In this document: positions 1 to 8,933 of the stretch, in pieces | Numbering within the stretch: the stretch's first letter is position 1 | How the letters are laid out: each line of letters opens with the position of its first letter | Assembly (NCBI RefSeq): GCF_030464345.1 | Contig: NZ_VCYH01000003.1 | Span: forward strand, 285,827-349,826 | Length of the DNA stretch: 64,000 nucleotides | Direction: 5' to 3' | From: Methanoculleus frigidifontis | GTDB taxonomy: Archaea > Halobacteriota > Methanomicrobia > Methanomicrobiales > Methanoculleaceae | Position numbers and translations under genes: made by a program | The notes under the pieces: generated by a model | What the model saw: only the letters and a program-made list of their open reading frames with translations | Told to the model about the DNA's origin: nothing | Databases searched by the model: none

Positions 1-1605
1 ATCGATCCGCTCGTTGCGCTTCTCGGTGACGACCGGGAGGGGCAGTCTGCTGCAGAGATCCTCGTTCGGATCGGCGATGCTGCTGTCCCGGCGCTTCTTT
101 TGCTTCTCACCGATCCGGAGCGTGGGGCCGGGGCGGCCGAGGCGCTGGCGGCCATCGGGCCTGCCGCAGTCGAACCGCTCATCGGCGTTCTCGGAGACGG
201 GCAGGACGCTCTCCGCCGGAGAGCGGGCGACGTTCTGCTGGCGATCGGCAGTGATTCGTTTCAGCCGCTCATCGCTGCTCTCGATGATCCTGAGGAAGAT
301 ATCCGGCTCGGTGCGGTTGCGGTGCTCACCCGCGCCGGAGCAGGTGCGACGGAGGCGCTCACGCTCGCACTGCAGGACGGGAACTTCAGGGTTCGCCTCG
401 GGGCTGCCGAGGTACTGGGGCGGCTCGGATGGCAGCCCGAGGGAGAGGCGGAGACGATCCGGTATCTCCTGGCCAAGGAGCAGTGGGCGGAGCTTGCGCA
501 GCTCGGCGCTCCTGCGGTGGAACCCCTGATCCTTGCTATCAGCGACCCGGACCCGGACGTCCAGATGGGAGCGGCCATGGCGCTCGGTATGATCGGCAGG
601 CCGGCAGTGGCTCCGCTCATCCTCACGCTCCGGGACGAGACGACGGCCGAGAGTGAGAGGGCGATCGCAGCGCTGAAGAAGATCGGCGACCCTGCGATAC
701 ACGCGCTCATCCAGGCGTTTCTGGATGATGACTGGCATATCCGTATCGGTGCTGCGCGGGCGCTTGTCAGGATCGGTTCTCCGGCGGTCGAAGCGCTCGT
801 CCAGGCACTGCACGCAGGTTCGCCGGTGGTGAAGATGGGTGCCGCAGCAGCCCTCGGCAAGATCGGCGATGCGCGGGCGATCGAGCCGCTGGTCGTGGTG
901 CTGCTGCAGGAAGACTGGCATATCGGCAGGATCGCGGTGCGCGCCCTCGGGATGCTGGGGCCGGCGGCGGTCGAGCCTCTGACCCGGGTGCTCGAAAAGG
1001 GAAGCGAAACTGCCTGGAAGGGTGCGGTGGAAGCCTTCGTTATGATCGGGGCGCCGGCAGAGCCGCAGGTTGCGGCGCTGCTCGTGCATGAGAACTACCG
1101 TGTCCGTGCGGGCGGCGCCGAGACGCTCGACCGCCTGGGTTGGAGACCGGTGGGCGAGGAGGACCGGGCGCACTACCTGATCGCAAAGGAGCAGTGGGTC
1201 GATCTGGCGCACCTCGGCGGAGCCGTCGTTGAACCGCTCCTCCGGGTGCTCGGCGACGGCGACGACAGCATCCGGCGGAGAGCGGCAGGAGTTCTCGGTG
1301 AGACCCGGGACGGCAGGGCGGCAGAGCCGCTCGCACGGCTCCTCTGCGATGAGTATCACAGCATCCGGAGGGAAGCGGCGACGGCGCTCGTCAAGGTCGG
1401 GGAGCCGTCGGTCGCCCCCCTTATTGCCGCGCTGTCGAGCCCTGATGAGGATGTCAGGCGGAGAGCCGCCGGTGCGCTCGGGGAGATCGGCGGCGAAGCG
1501 GCGGCGCGGGCGCTCACCGGGTGTCTCGACGATCCGAGCTGGCATGTTCAGAAGGCGGTGCGCGACGCGCTGGAAGAGATCCGGCGGCGCGATCCGGCGT
1601 ACTGA
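1..1605 (+). CDS. HEAT-repeat (PBS lyase type) protein, 5' end outside window
   Basis: The frame is open from the first base, so the N-terminus lies upstream; 534 residues are visible. It is built of about 30-residue HEAT/PBS-lyase repeats with the recurrent pattern (A/V)V.PLI..L.D....R..AA..LG.IG. A module containing RLGW.P.GE and an AKEQW helix occurs twice, at visible residues about 141 and 378, exactly 711 bases apart, so two long repeat blocks arose by duplication. There are no catalytic residues, membrane segments or signal peptide in the visible part. HEAT proteins of this kind are scaffolds or protein-binding solenoids and are common in methanogens with unknown partners. A T-rich tract follows the stop. 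Confidence 0.9.
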   Translation: MDPLVALLGDDREGQSAAEILVRIGDAAVPALLLLLTDPERGAGAAEALAAIGPAAVEPLIGVLGDGQDALRRRAGDVLLAIGSDSFQPLIAALDDPEEDIRLGAVAVLTRAGAGATEALTLALQDGNFRVRLGAAEVLGRLGWQPEGEAETIRYLLAKEQWAELAQLGAPAVEPLILAISDPDPDVQMGAAMALGMIGRPAVAPLILTLRDETTAESERAIAALKKIGDPAIHALIQAFLDDDWHIRIGAARALVRIGSPAVEALVQALHAGSPVVKMGAAAALGKIGDARAIEPLVVVLLQEDWHIGRIAVRALGMLGPAAVEPLTRVLEKGSETAWKGAVEAFVMIGAPAEPQVAALLVHENYRVRAGGAETLDRLGWRPVGEEDRAHYLIAKEQWVDLAHLGGAVVEPLLRVLGDGDDSIRRRAAGVLGETRDGRAAEPLARLLCDEYHSIRREAATALVKVGEPSVAPLIAALSSPDEDVRRRAAGALGEIGGEAAARALTGCLDDPSWHVQKAVRDALEEIRRRDPAY

Positions 1606-1621
1606 TACTATCCGTCTCTCT

Positions 1622-1629
1622 TCTTTTTT
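1622..1629 (+). terminator. T-tract after HEAT-repeat gene
   Basis: A pyrimidine-rich stretch with six consecutive T starts about 18 bases past the stop codon. Archaeal termination needs little more than such a U-tract. Assigned from position only. Confidence 0.35.
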
Positions 1630-1730
1630 CTCGCCGCATTGGTTCTGCCGGACCCGGGTGTCTGTCGAAAGTATTGCCCGGGCGGAGGAGAGACGCATCG
1701 CTTCCTGGAATTGACGTGCAAAAGTGTGAA

Positions 1731-1815
1731 TGCGAGGGGAGCGATTTGAACGCTCGGACTCCTACGAGACTAGGCCCTCAACCTAGCGCCTTTGACCTGG
1801 CTCGGCAACCCTCGC
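1731..1815 (-). tRNA. tRNA-Leu (anticodon GAG)
   Basis: Read on the minus strand, the 7-bp acceptor GCGAGGG pairs with CCCTCGC, with discriminator A. The anticodon stem CTAGG/CCTAG closes a 7-base loop TTGAGGG, giving anticodon GAG. A long variable arm makes it a class II tRNA, as expected for leucine, and the T-arm carries GTTCAAATC. CCA is not encoded and no intron is visible. Confidence 0.95.
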
Positions 1816-1865
1816 TCAGCGGCATCACGCAGACGTGCCGCGACGGCGGCCCGTGCACGTGTCCT

Positions 1866-1874
1866 CTATATACA
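1866..1874 (-). promoter_or_regulatory. Probable TATA box for tRNA-Leu
   Basis: TGTATATAG on the minus strand lies about 55 bases upstream of the tRNA 5' end, which would leave a leader of roughly 28 bases. Position and AT-richness in GC-rich surroundings are the only support. Confidence 0.4.
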
Positions 1875-2041
1875 ATGCTGTGCATCGTAAAATAGGTTAC
1901 TCTTTGTTCCCGGGTTCCTGCCTCCAGGGCAGATGATAGCGCCGGATATACAGCAGATCCTGCGGCGATCCCTGCACCGGTCGTATCGGGACGGGGACTC
2001 CTGTACAGCCGGGTGCTCTGGTGCGCAGCATAGAGCATCGG

Positions 2042-2051
2042 TGTATATTTA
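2042..2051 (+). promoter_or_regulatory. TATA box of the ACT-domain gene
   Basis: TGTATATTTA is centred about 30 bases before the ATG at 2077. With initiation about 25 bases downstream, the transcript would start almost at the start codon, so the gene is probably leaderless; no Shine-Dalgarno is present. Confidence 0.5.
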
Positions 2052-2076
2052 TCTGCGCCCCGCCAACCTCTGATCC

Positions 2077-2577
2077 ATGTGGGCCGATATTATCCGGGAG
2101 TTCTCCGATTCGCCCTCCCAGGCCAGGGTCGTGCGATTTCTGCTTGAAAACGGCTTCGGTGTGAACCAAGACGGCCGGATCGTCTGCAACGGGATTGAGA
2201 TCCCGGCAACGCATATCGGAAAGGCCATCGATACCGACCGGCGTGTCGTCGACGCCACCGCCCGCCGCATTCTCGGTGTTCCTGCACTCCGGGACGTCTT
2301 CACACGTATGCGGGCATCGCCGGATCTCTCCGAGGTGGCGGAGGCGCTTGGCCTCGCCGTGATAACGCTCATCCCGAAGGATGCGCAGCAGAAGGGGATC
2401 GTCGGTGCTGCCGTGGCGGTGCTGGTGAACCACGATCTTGCCATCCGGCAGATATTTGTGACCGACCCGTATTTTGCCGAAGAGCCCAAACTCGTCATGA
2501 TCCTTGATGAGAAGGCTCCTCCTGTGGTCTTCGAGGAACTCCGGGCGCTCCCGCAGGTGAAGCAGCTGATTATCTGA
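2077..2577 (+). CDS. ACT-domain regulatory protein (COG1707-like)
   Basis: 166 residues. It resembles the conserved methanogen ACT-domain proteins of COG1707: an N-terminal helical part (about 1-75) with a short basic segment, then an ACT-like small-molecule-binding region (about 85-166) with alternating hydrophobic strands around VAEALGLAVITLIP and VAVLVNHDLAI. Such proteins are taken to sense amino acids; the ligand cannot be read from the sequence. The ATG start fits the upstream TATA box. It is convergent with the HD-hydrolase gene and the two ends overlap by 8 bases. Confidence 0.75.
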   Translation: MWADIIREFSDSPSQARVVRFLLENGFGVNQDGRIVCNGIEIPATHIGKAIDTDRRVVDATARRILGVPALRDVFTRMRASPDLSEVAEALGLAVITLIPKDAQQKGIVGAAVAVLVNHDLAIRQIFVTDPYFAEEPKLVMILDEKAPPVVFEELRALPQVKQLII

Positions 2578-3052
2578 AGAGTTCCATCTCCAGGTGCAGC
2601 CGATACATCCGCTTTTTCAGCCTTGCCGGGAGATCGAGCGAGTGCATGAGCCGCTCTTCGATGGTGATGATCCGTGTCCCTTTGACCAGGTTGTCTGCGT
2701 GAGCGACGATCTTCTCCTCGATGGTGCGCGGCATGCAGTCGCGCGGCAGCAGGCCGAGCAGCGAGCACTCGTCGGCCGTAAACCCCGCCCCGATATGCCG
2801 CTCGACGATGGCGGCGACCTCTTCGGCAAGCCCCTCCGCCCTGCAGAGCGCACCGCCGATCTCTGCGTGGTCGAGTGCGTGCGAGACGCCCCGCCCGATG
2901 TCGTGGAGGAGGGCGCCCTCGTCGACGTGCTGGCGGTCGACGAGGGGATCGGCGGCAAACGTGAGCGCAACTTCCCGAACTGCCCTGCAGTGGGCGACGA
3001 CGCCGGGGCTGCACCCGGCAGACTCGAGCTTTTTGAGCAGGTGCTCAGTCAC
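2570..3052 (-). CDS. HD-domain metal-dependent phosphohydrolase (TIGR00295-like)
   Basis: 160 residues from a GTG at 3052; the longer upstream frame runs through the tfe gene and was not used. HD-superfamily residues are visible: an early His (HCRAVREVA), LLHDIGRG with the HD dyad, a further His in HALDHAEIG, and [12 protein letters not shown] near the end. This matches the archaeal HD-hydrolase subfamily of unknown substrate. The GTG overlaps the tfe stop by 8 bases, so the two are translationally coupled. This conserved pairing hints at a nucleic-acid or nucleotide-related role, but that is inference. Confidence 0.85.
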   Translation of the reverse strand: MTEHLLKKLESAGCSPGVVAHCRAVREVALTFAADPLVDRQHVDEGALLHDIGRGVSHALDHAEIGGALCRAEGLAEEVAAIVERHIGAGFTADECSLLGLLPRDCMPRTIEEKIVAHADNLVKGTRIITIEERLMHSLDLPARLKKRMYRLHLEMELFR

Positions 3053-3566
3053 TGCCGAGGCTCTCCTTGATCTTCTGGACGCGTTTCCTGAGTGCCGTGG
3101 CGAGGAGTTCGTTGTCGAAGTGGTCGAGCATCTCGTCGCAGTTCGGGCATTCAAAGTTCCAGCTCGCCGCGTCGGTGAAGGTGAAGATGACGCCGCAGTT
3201 CTTGCACATGTAAAAGTCGTTGCGCTCTTCGTAGGAGAGGCGGGCGTCCAGGTGTTCGAGGACGTCTCTGATATCCTCTTCGATGACGTCGGTGACGCGG
3301 TCGAGCCGAAGGTGCCAGAGGTAGGTCAGCCACCCGGTCTCGTTGTTTTTCAGCCTGCGGTACTCGGCGAGGCGCTTTTCGTAGAGCGTGTAGAGGGTAT
3401 GGCGGACGGTGTTGAGGTTGACTCCCGTCTTCTCGGCGAGTTCCTCGTCGCTGTACTCTCCCTCCTCCGGAAACCGCTCAATGAGCCCTATCCCATCGTC
3501 GCCGATTAACCGGTGGATATATGCATTGACGGCGGGATCGCTCAGTAGATCAGCAGCGCTGCTCAT
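3045..3566 (-). CDS. tfe: Transcription initiation factor TFE (alpha)
   Basis: 173 residues, normal for archaeal TFE. An N-terminal extended winged helix (about 10-95, with [19 protein letters not shown] as the recognition region) is followed by a charged linker and a C-terminal zinc ribbon with C121, C124, C140 and C143. TFE binds the RNA polymerase clamp and stalk and helps open promoters. It lies 211 bases downstream of an ATP-grasp/trm56 block with its own likely promoter in that gap, and is followed directly by the coupled HD gene. Confidence 0.95.
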   Translation of the reverse strand: MSSAADLLSDPAVNAYIHRLIGDDGIGLIERFPEEGEYSDEELAEKTGVNLNTVRHTLYTLYEKRLAEYRRLKNNETGWLTYLWHLRLDRVTDVIEEDIRDVLEHLDARLSYEERNDFYMCKNCGVIFTFTDAASWNFECPNCDEMLDHFDNELLATALRKRVQKIKESLGSD

Positions 3567-3777
3567 GCTTCCCAGCTCCCTGGTGACAGGTGGTTCCCAT
3601 ACGTCTTCAAACCCCGGTACATAATGTCTACTACATATGATGCTCTGGATACAACAACCTTTTCCTCGTCATCCTATTCGGTAGCCCGAATGTTGGTATC
3701 CGGGTTTGGAATTCGGACGGTCAGCCGGCATCAAAAAAGAGCAATGGGAAAATCTGTCGACCATCACGCGTGAGCGC

Positions 3778-4863
3778 CTACATCCCGAGCAGTCGGCGGA
3801 CGCGTTCGTCCTCTCTCCCCAGTGCTGTGAGTGCTTCGTCCCGGGTCGCACCGGAGCCGTAGACGCTGATGACTGCGTGCCCCTCCTCGATCTCGGTTCC
3901 CGGCCAGGGGATATCCGCGACGGCGGGGGCGAGGGGTGCGAGGTCGGCCCCGACCGCCATGTCCCGGTCGGCGAAGAGGATGCGGCGGACGGCGACTCTC
4001 CGCTGCACGGGCCTCTTTGCCGGGAGCGTCCCACGGCAGGCGTCGACGTGCAGCTGAAAAACGCTCATCCCTATGGCGGCCTCGACCGTGTCCAGCGTCG
4101 CCTGGAACCGGGGATTGATCTCGATCGCCCAGGGCTCGCTGCCGAGCACAAAATCGATCCCGACCGATCCGACGCATCCGCTCGCGGCCGCGATCCGCTC
4201 GGCAACAGCGATCATCTGCCCCGAGAGCGGATGGTCGACCGGCGTGATCGAACCGGCGAAGCCGTGCGCCGATGCACCCTGCCCCCGCAGGATCTGCTCG
4301 TTGGTTGCGATCGCCACCGCCCGCGTCCCGTCGGCGATGCAGGAGACGCTCGCCGGCATCCCCTCGACGACCTGCTGGGCGACGGCCGGGTCGTCCGGGA
4401 AGGCCTCTTCCCAGGCGCGTCGCGCCGCATCGGAACGGACGACGGCGTTCCGCCAGCCGCCGGCCCCGCGCCGCGGTTTCAGCATCGCCGGGTACACCCC
4501 GTCGGGGGCGAGCGGCGGGACCGGTACCTGCAGGTCTTCAAAGAAGCGCTGGATCTCCATCTTGTCCAGGAACCGCGCGACCTTCGCCGGCGCCGTGCCG
4601 CAGAGCGGAACCGTCGCACCGATGGCTTCGGCGCCCGAGGCCACGACCAGCATGTCGATCCGGCGGTCGCGGCAGACCGCGGCCACGCAGTCCGGGAGGT
4701 CGTCGAGCTCCTCGAACGTCCGGCACTCTTTCGTGTACCACCGGAGGTCCTGGTCGCAGAAGTGATCGACCGCGTAGACCTCGTATCCGGCTCTGCATGC
4801 CGACTGCGCCACATGCCGGGTGGCGAACCCGGCGACGAGCACCCGTTCCGGGGTCATGATCAC
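3778..4863 (-). CDS. ATP-grasp carboligase of unknown substrate (COG2232-like)
   Basis: 361 residues. It has an N-terminal Rossmann-like preATP-grasp segment ([16 protein letters not shown]), the ATP-binding region [12 protein letters not shown] near residue 130, and the metal-binding EINPRFQ motif near residue 250. These are ATP-grasp features; the family joins a carboxylate to an amine or thiol through an acyl-phosphate. The C-terminal domain matches COG2232 proteins of methanogens. The ATG overlaps the trm56 stop in an ATGA (an in-frame ATG also lies two codons later). Sitting between trm56 and tfe suggests a link to translation or cofactor modification, but the substrate is unknown. Confidence 0.8.
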   Translation of the reverse strand: MIMTPERVLVAGFATRHVAQSACRAGYEVYAVDHFCDQDLRWYTKECRTFEELDDLPDCVAAVCRDRRIDMLVVASGAEAIGATVPLCGTAPAKVARFLDKMEIQRFFEDLQVPVPPLAPDGVYPAMLKPRRGAGGWRNAVVRSDAARRAWEEAFPDDPAVAQQVVEGMPASVSCIADGTRAVAIATNEQILRGQGASAHGFAGSITPVDHPLSGQMIAVAERIAAASGCVGSVGIDFVLGSEPWAIEINPRFQATLDTVEAAIGMSVFQLHVDACRGTLPAKRPVQRRVAVRRILFADRDMAVGADLAPLAPAVADIPWPGTEIEEGHAVISVYGSGATRDEALTALGREDERVRRLLGM

Positions 4864-5384
4864 CGCTCTATTGTCTTTTTGCCGATCTGCGACGGCTTTA
4901 TTCTGATCGCGGCGTCGGGATACTCACGGTCGAGCTCCTGCCCCTCAGAGAGGTGGTCGAGGAAGAGGGCGAGGCTTGAGATCTCGGAGTGCGGCTGTGT
5001 GGTGACCGAGACGTTGTAGTCTGCCAGGGCGTAGATCTCGCCGGGGACCTTCTCCGCACCGACGACGATCAAGACCTTCGCATGCTCCCGGACCTCGCCG
5101 ATCACGTCGGTCATGCGCAGCCCGTACATGGTAAGGTGGACGACAACGCCGCCGTCCGCCTTCCAGTCTTCGATGCACCGGCGCCATTTCACCTCATCCT
5201 CGATGAAGAACTCCCCGCCCCAGCGGTCGGTGACGTCCTGGATGCTTTTGACGACGCCCGGGTCGCGGGCTGCAAGGTACATGCCGCGCGCCCCGAGAGC
5301 ACGCGCCGCCAGCCCGACGTGGGTGGTGACGCGCTGGTCGCGCTCGGGACGGTGGCCTATGCGAAGAACGGCAACCTCCGGCAT
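4860..5384 (-). CDS. trm56: tRNA (cytidine(56)-2'-O)-methyltransferase Trm56
   Basis: 174 residues, typical for archaeal aTrm56. It starts [15 protein letters not shown] and contains the SPOUT-fold segments [22 protein letters not shown] and [14 protein letters not shown], the last being the knotted S-adenosylmethionine site. The enzyme 2'-O-methylates C56 in the tRNA T-loop, a task done by a C/D guide RNA in some other archaea. It is one base downstream of a winged-helix gene and overlaps the ATP-grasp gene by four bases, so the three form one transcription unit. Confidence 0.93.
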   Translation of the reverse strand: MPEVAVLRIGHRPERDQRVTTHVGLAARALGARGMYLAARDPGVVKSIQDVTDRWGGEFFIEDEVKWRRCIEDWKADGGVVVHLTMYGLRMTDVIGEVREHAKVLIVVGAEKVPGEIYALADYNVSVTTQPHSEISSLALFLDHLSEGQELDREYPDAAIRIKPSQIGKKTIER

Positions 5385-5385
5385 G

Positions 5386-5670
5386 TTACTCCCCGTCGTT
5401 CTTTCTGGCCTTGATGACCCCGTCTTCGATGACGAACGGCAGGTCTTCCATGGCGTGCTTCAGCCGGCATTTCATCAGGGACTCCTGAACCGAGAGCACC
5501 CGGCAGGTATCCCCGCTCCGTCCGATGAGGAGGTAGCGTTCGAGCCGCTCGACGGAGGCCTCGACGACCGTCCGGCTCTGCCCGGAGGAGATAGCGAGTT
5601 CGTCGATCCCGATCCCGTCCTGTTCGGCAATCCGGTGGTAGAGAATCCAGTCCAGGTCTTCTTCGCGCAC
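5386..5670 (-). CDS. Small winged-helix protein upstream of trm56
   Basis: 94 residues: an N-terminal winged helix-turn-helix (about 1-55; [23 protein letters not shown] as recognition region) and a short C-terminal part ([24 protein letters not shown]). No ligand pocket or metal site is apparent. It is the first gene of the trm56/ATP-grasp unit. A local transcription regulator or a nucleic-acid-binding partner are both possible. Confidence 0.75.
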   Translation of the reverse strand: MREEDLDWILYHRIAEQDGIGIDELAISSGQSRTVVEASVERLERYLLIGRSGDTCRVLSVQESLMKCRLKHAMEDLPFVIEDGVIKARKNDGE

Positions 5671-5841
5671 AGAGAGTGTTTCTTGCGAGAGAACGATATA
5701 GTTTGTTCATTGCGGTTTCGCCGCTCTGCTCGCATCTCCGGGAACCGGCCTGTGCAGATGGCACGCCGCGGGGCGGGCCGGCCCCGCGGCGATGCACTCA
5801 TCAGCAGCAATCTCCAATACTCTGGTGATCGACGGAGTTCT

Positions 5842-6243
5842 ATGGCTATGGCAACCGACTACTATGAACTGGCGGCGCTCGCGGATCAGCTCTTCGCGAT
5901 CAGCAGCGACGACGACGAGAAGCTGGCGGGGACGCTCGACGACCTCGACCCGGAGGTGCGGCGCGAACTTCTGGCGTCCGATCTCCTGAACGCCTATCAG
6001 GTCTTCTTTTACTTCTTCCGGGAGCGGCCCGGAGACCTCGTGGAAGACCGCCTGCTGCTGCACGCCGCATCGGATCTGGCAACAGGCGTCGTCATCGACG
6101 AGTTCGATATCTACGAGGTGATCCTCTCGGTGCAGGACGGCGCTCCCGTCATCACCGTCACCGACGGCGAGGAGGAGCTTGCGCGGTTCACCGGGCGGTC
6201 TGCCCTGCGCGACCTTGAGCGCTTCCTGGACGACGGCCTCTAG
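5842..6243 (+). CDS. Acidic hypothetical protein
   Basis: 133 residues from the ATG at 5842, four bases after a GGAG; an ATG two codons later is equally possible. It is strongly acidic, with many Asp/Glu and helical segments (KLAGTLDDLDPEVRRELLASD) before a mixed second half (YEVILSVQDGAPVITVTDGEEE). No known domain or catalytic motif is recognised. It converges on the homocysteine operon and overlaps its last gene by four bases. The open frame extends far upstream but only this part has coding character. Confidence 0.7.
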   Translation: MAMATDYYELAALADQLFAISSDDDEKLAGTLDDLDPEVRRELLASDLLNAYQVFFYFFRERPGDLVEDRLLLHAASDLATGVVIDEFDIYEVILSVQDGAPVITVTDGEEELARFTGRSALRDLERFLDDGL

Positions 6244-6959
6244 ATGATGCCCTTTCCCGACGTGATCAGCGCTTCGCTGACATCGGCCCGGACGACCGGG
6301 GGGAGGTCGCCCCACCGCTTCACCTCTTCGCCGGCGACGGCGAGGACGCCGGTCACCGCCGTCCCGTTGAGCGCGCCGAAGAGCGCGTCGTCGTCCCCGG
6401 TGCCGAGCCGGTTGCAGAGCGCGGTCGCCCAGGCGTCCGCCACCGAAACGTCGGGCGAGAAGACGACGACCGCATCGGCAACCCCGAAACTGATCGACGG
6501 GCCGACGGTCGCCGATGAGGTGCAGATCCCGAGGACCTCCGGCTGCGGCGGGACGGCGAAGGCGAAGCGGCTCGAGAGGGTCGAGGCGCCCGCGTAGATG
6601 CCCACCCGCACCGGGCGGTCGGAGATGAGCGCGATATCGCCGCCGTTGTCGACGATCCCGAAGGCCGCCCCTGTCTCCCGCATCGCCTCCACCCCTGCCC
6701 AGGCGATGGTGCCCGCGACCGCCGCCATCGGGCCGACGCCTGCATTCTCTCCCGCGGCCGCCATCCGGCCGGCAACCCTGCCCGGCGAGGCCGGAAGATA
6801 GGGATCGAGGGTTGCGCCGAAGAACGGGTCGGCTGCTATCAGCCGCTCGAGCTCCTGACGGGCGGCGAGAATGCCCTCCTTCGCCGCCTCGATGTGGGCG
6901 CTCTCCTCGGCGAGTATGGTGGTGATCGTCTGGCGGAACTGGAAATGCTCCCGGATCAT
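6240..6959 (-). CDS. UPF0280/COG2122 homocysteine biosynthesis protein
   Basis: 239 residues. The UPF0280 family is distantly related to ApbE; signature stretches are GPMAAVAGTIAWAG near residue 80 and FGIVDNGGDIAL near 105. A COG2122 gene was genetically linked to homocysteine formation in Methanosarcina acetivorans together with COG1900 and NIL-ferredoxin (recalled from the literature). The start ATG overlaps the ferredoxin stop as ATGA; earlier in-frame starts lie inside that gene. It is the third gene of a tightly coupled operon. Confidence 0.9.
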   Translation of the reverse strand: MIREHFQFRQTITTILAEESAHIEAAKEGILAARQELERLIAADPFFGATLDPYLPASPGRVAGRMAAAGENAGVGPMAAVAGTIAWAGVEAMRETGAAFGIVDNGGDIALISDRPVRVGIYAGASTLSSRFAFAVPPQPEVLGICTSSATVGPSISFGVADAVVVFSPDVSVADAWATALCNRLGTGDDDALFGALNGTAVTGVLAVAGEEVKRWGDLPPVVRADVSEALITSGKGII

Positions 6960-7357
6960 TGCTGCTGCGAGAGCGCCTGGTGCGGGCACGCCCTGATGCA
7001 TTTGCCGCAGAGAACGCAGGCGCCCTGCCTGACCTGTATCCTCCAGTCCGCATCGAAGGAGAAGACGTTCTGCGGGCAGACGCTGATGCAGGCGCCGCAG
7101 TCGATGCACTCCTCCTCATCCCTGACGATGGCGTTCCGCTCCAGCGACCGGACGCTGATCCCCGTCTCTTCCATGCGCCTGCGGATGAGGTCGGCGTCCT
7201 GGTCAGGGACGTCGATCAGCACTTCGCCGGCCGTCGAGTCGATGTTGGCCTTCTCCACGTTGATGAGGACGCCGGTCTCTTTGACGATCCGGGCGATCAC
7301 CGGCTGCCTGCCCGGGTCGCTCTCCCGTTTGCGGGAGAATGTCAGCAGGAGTTTCAT
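6956..7357 (-). CDS. NIL-domain ferredoxin of homocysteine biosynthesis
   Basis: 133 residues from the ATG at 7357, preceded by a strong GGAGGTGG; a GTG three codons upstream is less likely. Residues about 1-75 form a NIL (substrate-binding ACT-like) domain; the rest has two [4Fe-4S] motifs, CIDCGACISVCP and CVLCGKCIRACP. It is thought to supply electrons for reducing the persulfide or thio-intermediate made by COG1900 proteins. ATGA overlaps join it to both neighbours. Confidence 0.92.
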   Translation of the reverse strand: MKLLLTFSRKRESDPGRQPVIARIVKETGVLINVEKANIDSTAGEVLIDVPDQDADLIRRRMEETGISVRSLERNAIVRDEEECIDCGACISVCPQNVFSFDADWRIQVRQGACVLCGKCIRACPHQALSQQQ

Positions 7358-8862
7358 CGCTGCCACCTCCCGCCGAAGAGCTTGCCGAGATCAATCGCCG
7401 AGAGGATCCCGACGACCCGGTTCTCCTTGTCCACGACCGGCAGGGCGCTGATGTTGTTCCGCTCGAGTTTCTGCGCCGCAATGTCCACCGGCTCCTCCGG
7501 GTGGGTCTTGATCACGTTCTTGGTCATGATGTCCCGGACGAGATTGTTCTTCCCGTCGTGGACGACCGCTTTTGAGACGTCGAAGGTCGTGACGATGCCG
7601 ACCAGCATCCCGTTTCTGTCCAGCACCGGCAGGTGGTTCGTCTCACCCTTGAGCAGTTTCCGGGCGGCCGTCTTGATCTTCTCGTCCTCGGTGATGCTGA
7701 CCGCCTTCGTGTTCATGAGCTCCCGGACACGGGGCGCCCGTGCGGTCTCCCGCATCGACTGCGCCCTTCTCTCTGCGTTGATCGACCGTGTGGGGAGGGC
7801 GAGCTCCATGCTCCCGGCCTCGATCCACCGTTTCAGTTCGGCCGCCACCTCCCGGGCCTTCCGGTAGCTCGAGAGCGGCGATGTCTTGACCCGATCGCCC
7901 TCGAGCTCGACGCTGCCGCTCTTCAGCTCCGCGTAGCTGACCTTTTTTAGCGACGGGCGGTCGCGGCGCGGGATCCCATAATCGATGATCTCGGTCAGGA
8001 TGTCCTCGTCCCGCACCGCCGTGCTCCTGACGATCGAAAGGTCGAGCACCGGGATGGGGACGCCGACGCCGACGTAGAGGGTCGTTCCGTATCCGGGCAT
8101 CACCGCAGCGCGGAGAAACTCCTGCCGCATCTGCTTCATATCCCCGGTCACCATCAGGTTTCCAAACCCGCTTCCGGCCGAGTGCTGGGTGCCCTCACCG
8201 ATGATCATCCCCTGCGTTCCGCCGAGGAATATCGGCACCCCGCCGCCGATGACCCGGAATGCGGGATCGTTCGGGAGCGGGGAGAGCGTCCCGGCGCCTG
8301 AGTAGGTGATGTTCCCGCACCGCGGGAGCAGCGTCCCCATATAGGTGTACAGCTGCCGGTCGCCGGCGTTCGCCGCTGCGTTGTAGCGCTGAAAGGCGTT
8401 GCGCGGGTTGACCATGATCGCCTGGTTCAGGTCTTCGAGCAGCACCTCGGTGGTGATCGCCCGCCTGGGATAGCAGTCGGTTCCGTGCGAGGTCGCCCGG
8501 AGCTCCACGGCCTTTCCTGCCACCAGGTCTTCAAGGACGTGTGCGCCGCCGTAGTACTCGCTGTTGCCGGCGGATGCCTGGGTCGCCCCCAGGTAGGCAT
8601 CGACGGCTGCAATCCCGGCATATGCCTCGACGTCGTTGAGCCATACCCGCTCCATCCGGATCGGGGGGTCGGCGTGCCCGAAGTTGAAGAAGGCGCCCGA
8701 TGAGCACATCGCCCCGAACGTCCCGGTCGTGACGACATCGACCTCTTCGAGCGCTCCTTCTTCTCCGAGCTCGTCGACGATGGCGGGCATCTCCTCGGCG
8801 GTGACAACCCGCGCGTTCCCGTCGCGTATTCGCGTATTAATTACCTCGAGGGACTTTTCCAT
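7354..8862 (-). CDS. COG1900 homocysteine synthase-type protein (DUF39 + two CBS)
   Basis: 502 residues. The DUF39 domain (about 1-360) carries C53 (AMCSSG) and C130 (TDCYPRR), which line up with the two cysteines reported as essential and persulfide-bearing in the M. acetivorans homologue. A further Cys sits at 182. Two CBS motifs follow (about 385-495: LMNTKAVSITEDEKI and IMTKNVIKTHPEEPV), suggesting adenylate control. Together with the next two genes it converts aspartate semialdehyde plus sulfide to homocysteine. An AT-rich promoter lies just upstream of the ATG. Confidence 0.93.
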   Translation of the reverse strand: MEKSLEVINTRIRDGNARVVTAEEMPAIVDELGEEGALEEVDVVTTGTFGAMCSSGAFFNFGHADPPIRMERVWLNDVEAYAGIAAVDAYLGATQASAGNSEYYGGAHVLEDLVAGKAVELRATSHGTDCYPRRAITTEVLLEDLNQAIMVNPRNAFQRYNAAANAGDRQLYTYMGTLLPRCGNITYSGAGTLSPLPNDPAFRVIGGGVPIFLGGTQGMIIGEGTQHSAGSGFGNLMVTGDMKQMRQEFLRAAVMPGYGTTLYVGVGVPIPVLDLSIVRSTAVRDEDILTEIIDYGIPRRDRPSLKKVSYAELKSGSVELEGDRVKTSPLSSYRKAREVAAELKRWIEAGSMELALPTRSINAERRAQSMRETARAPRVRELMNTKAVSITEDEKIKTAARKLLKGETNHLPVLDRNGMLVGIVTTFDVSKAVVHDGKNNLVRDIMTKNVIKTHPEEPVDIAAQKLERNNISALPVVDKENRVVGILSAIDLGKLFGGRWQR

Positions 8863-8880
8863 ATGAATATGTTCTTTCGA

Positions 8881-8891
8881 GAATATTTAAT
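8881..8891. promoter_or_regulatory. AT-rich promoter core between divergent genes
   Basis: GAATATTTAAT is the only clear TATA-like element in the 71-base gap between the COG1900 gene and nif3-like gene. Read on the minus strand it lies 20-29 bases before the COG1900 ATG, fitting a leaderless start; it is about 45 bases before the plus-strand gene. A shared core is possible. Confidence 0.45.
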
Positions 8892-8933
8892 GCTGTTGGC
8901 AATTACTTTGGGTAATATGACCTATTTTATGCC

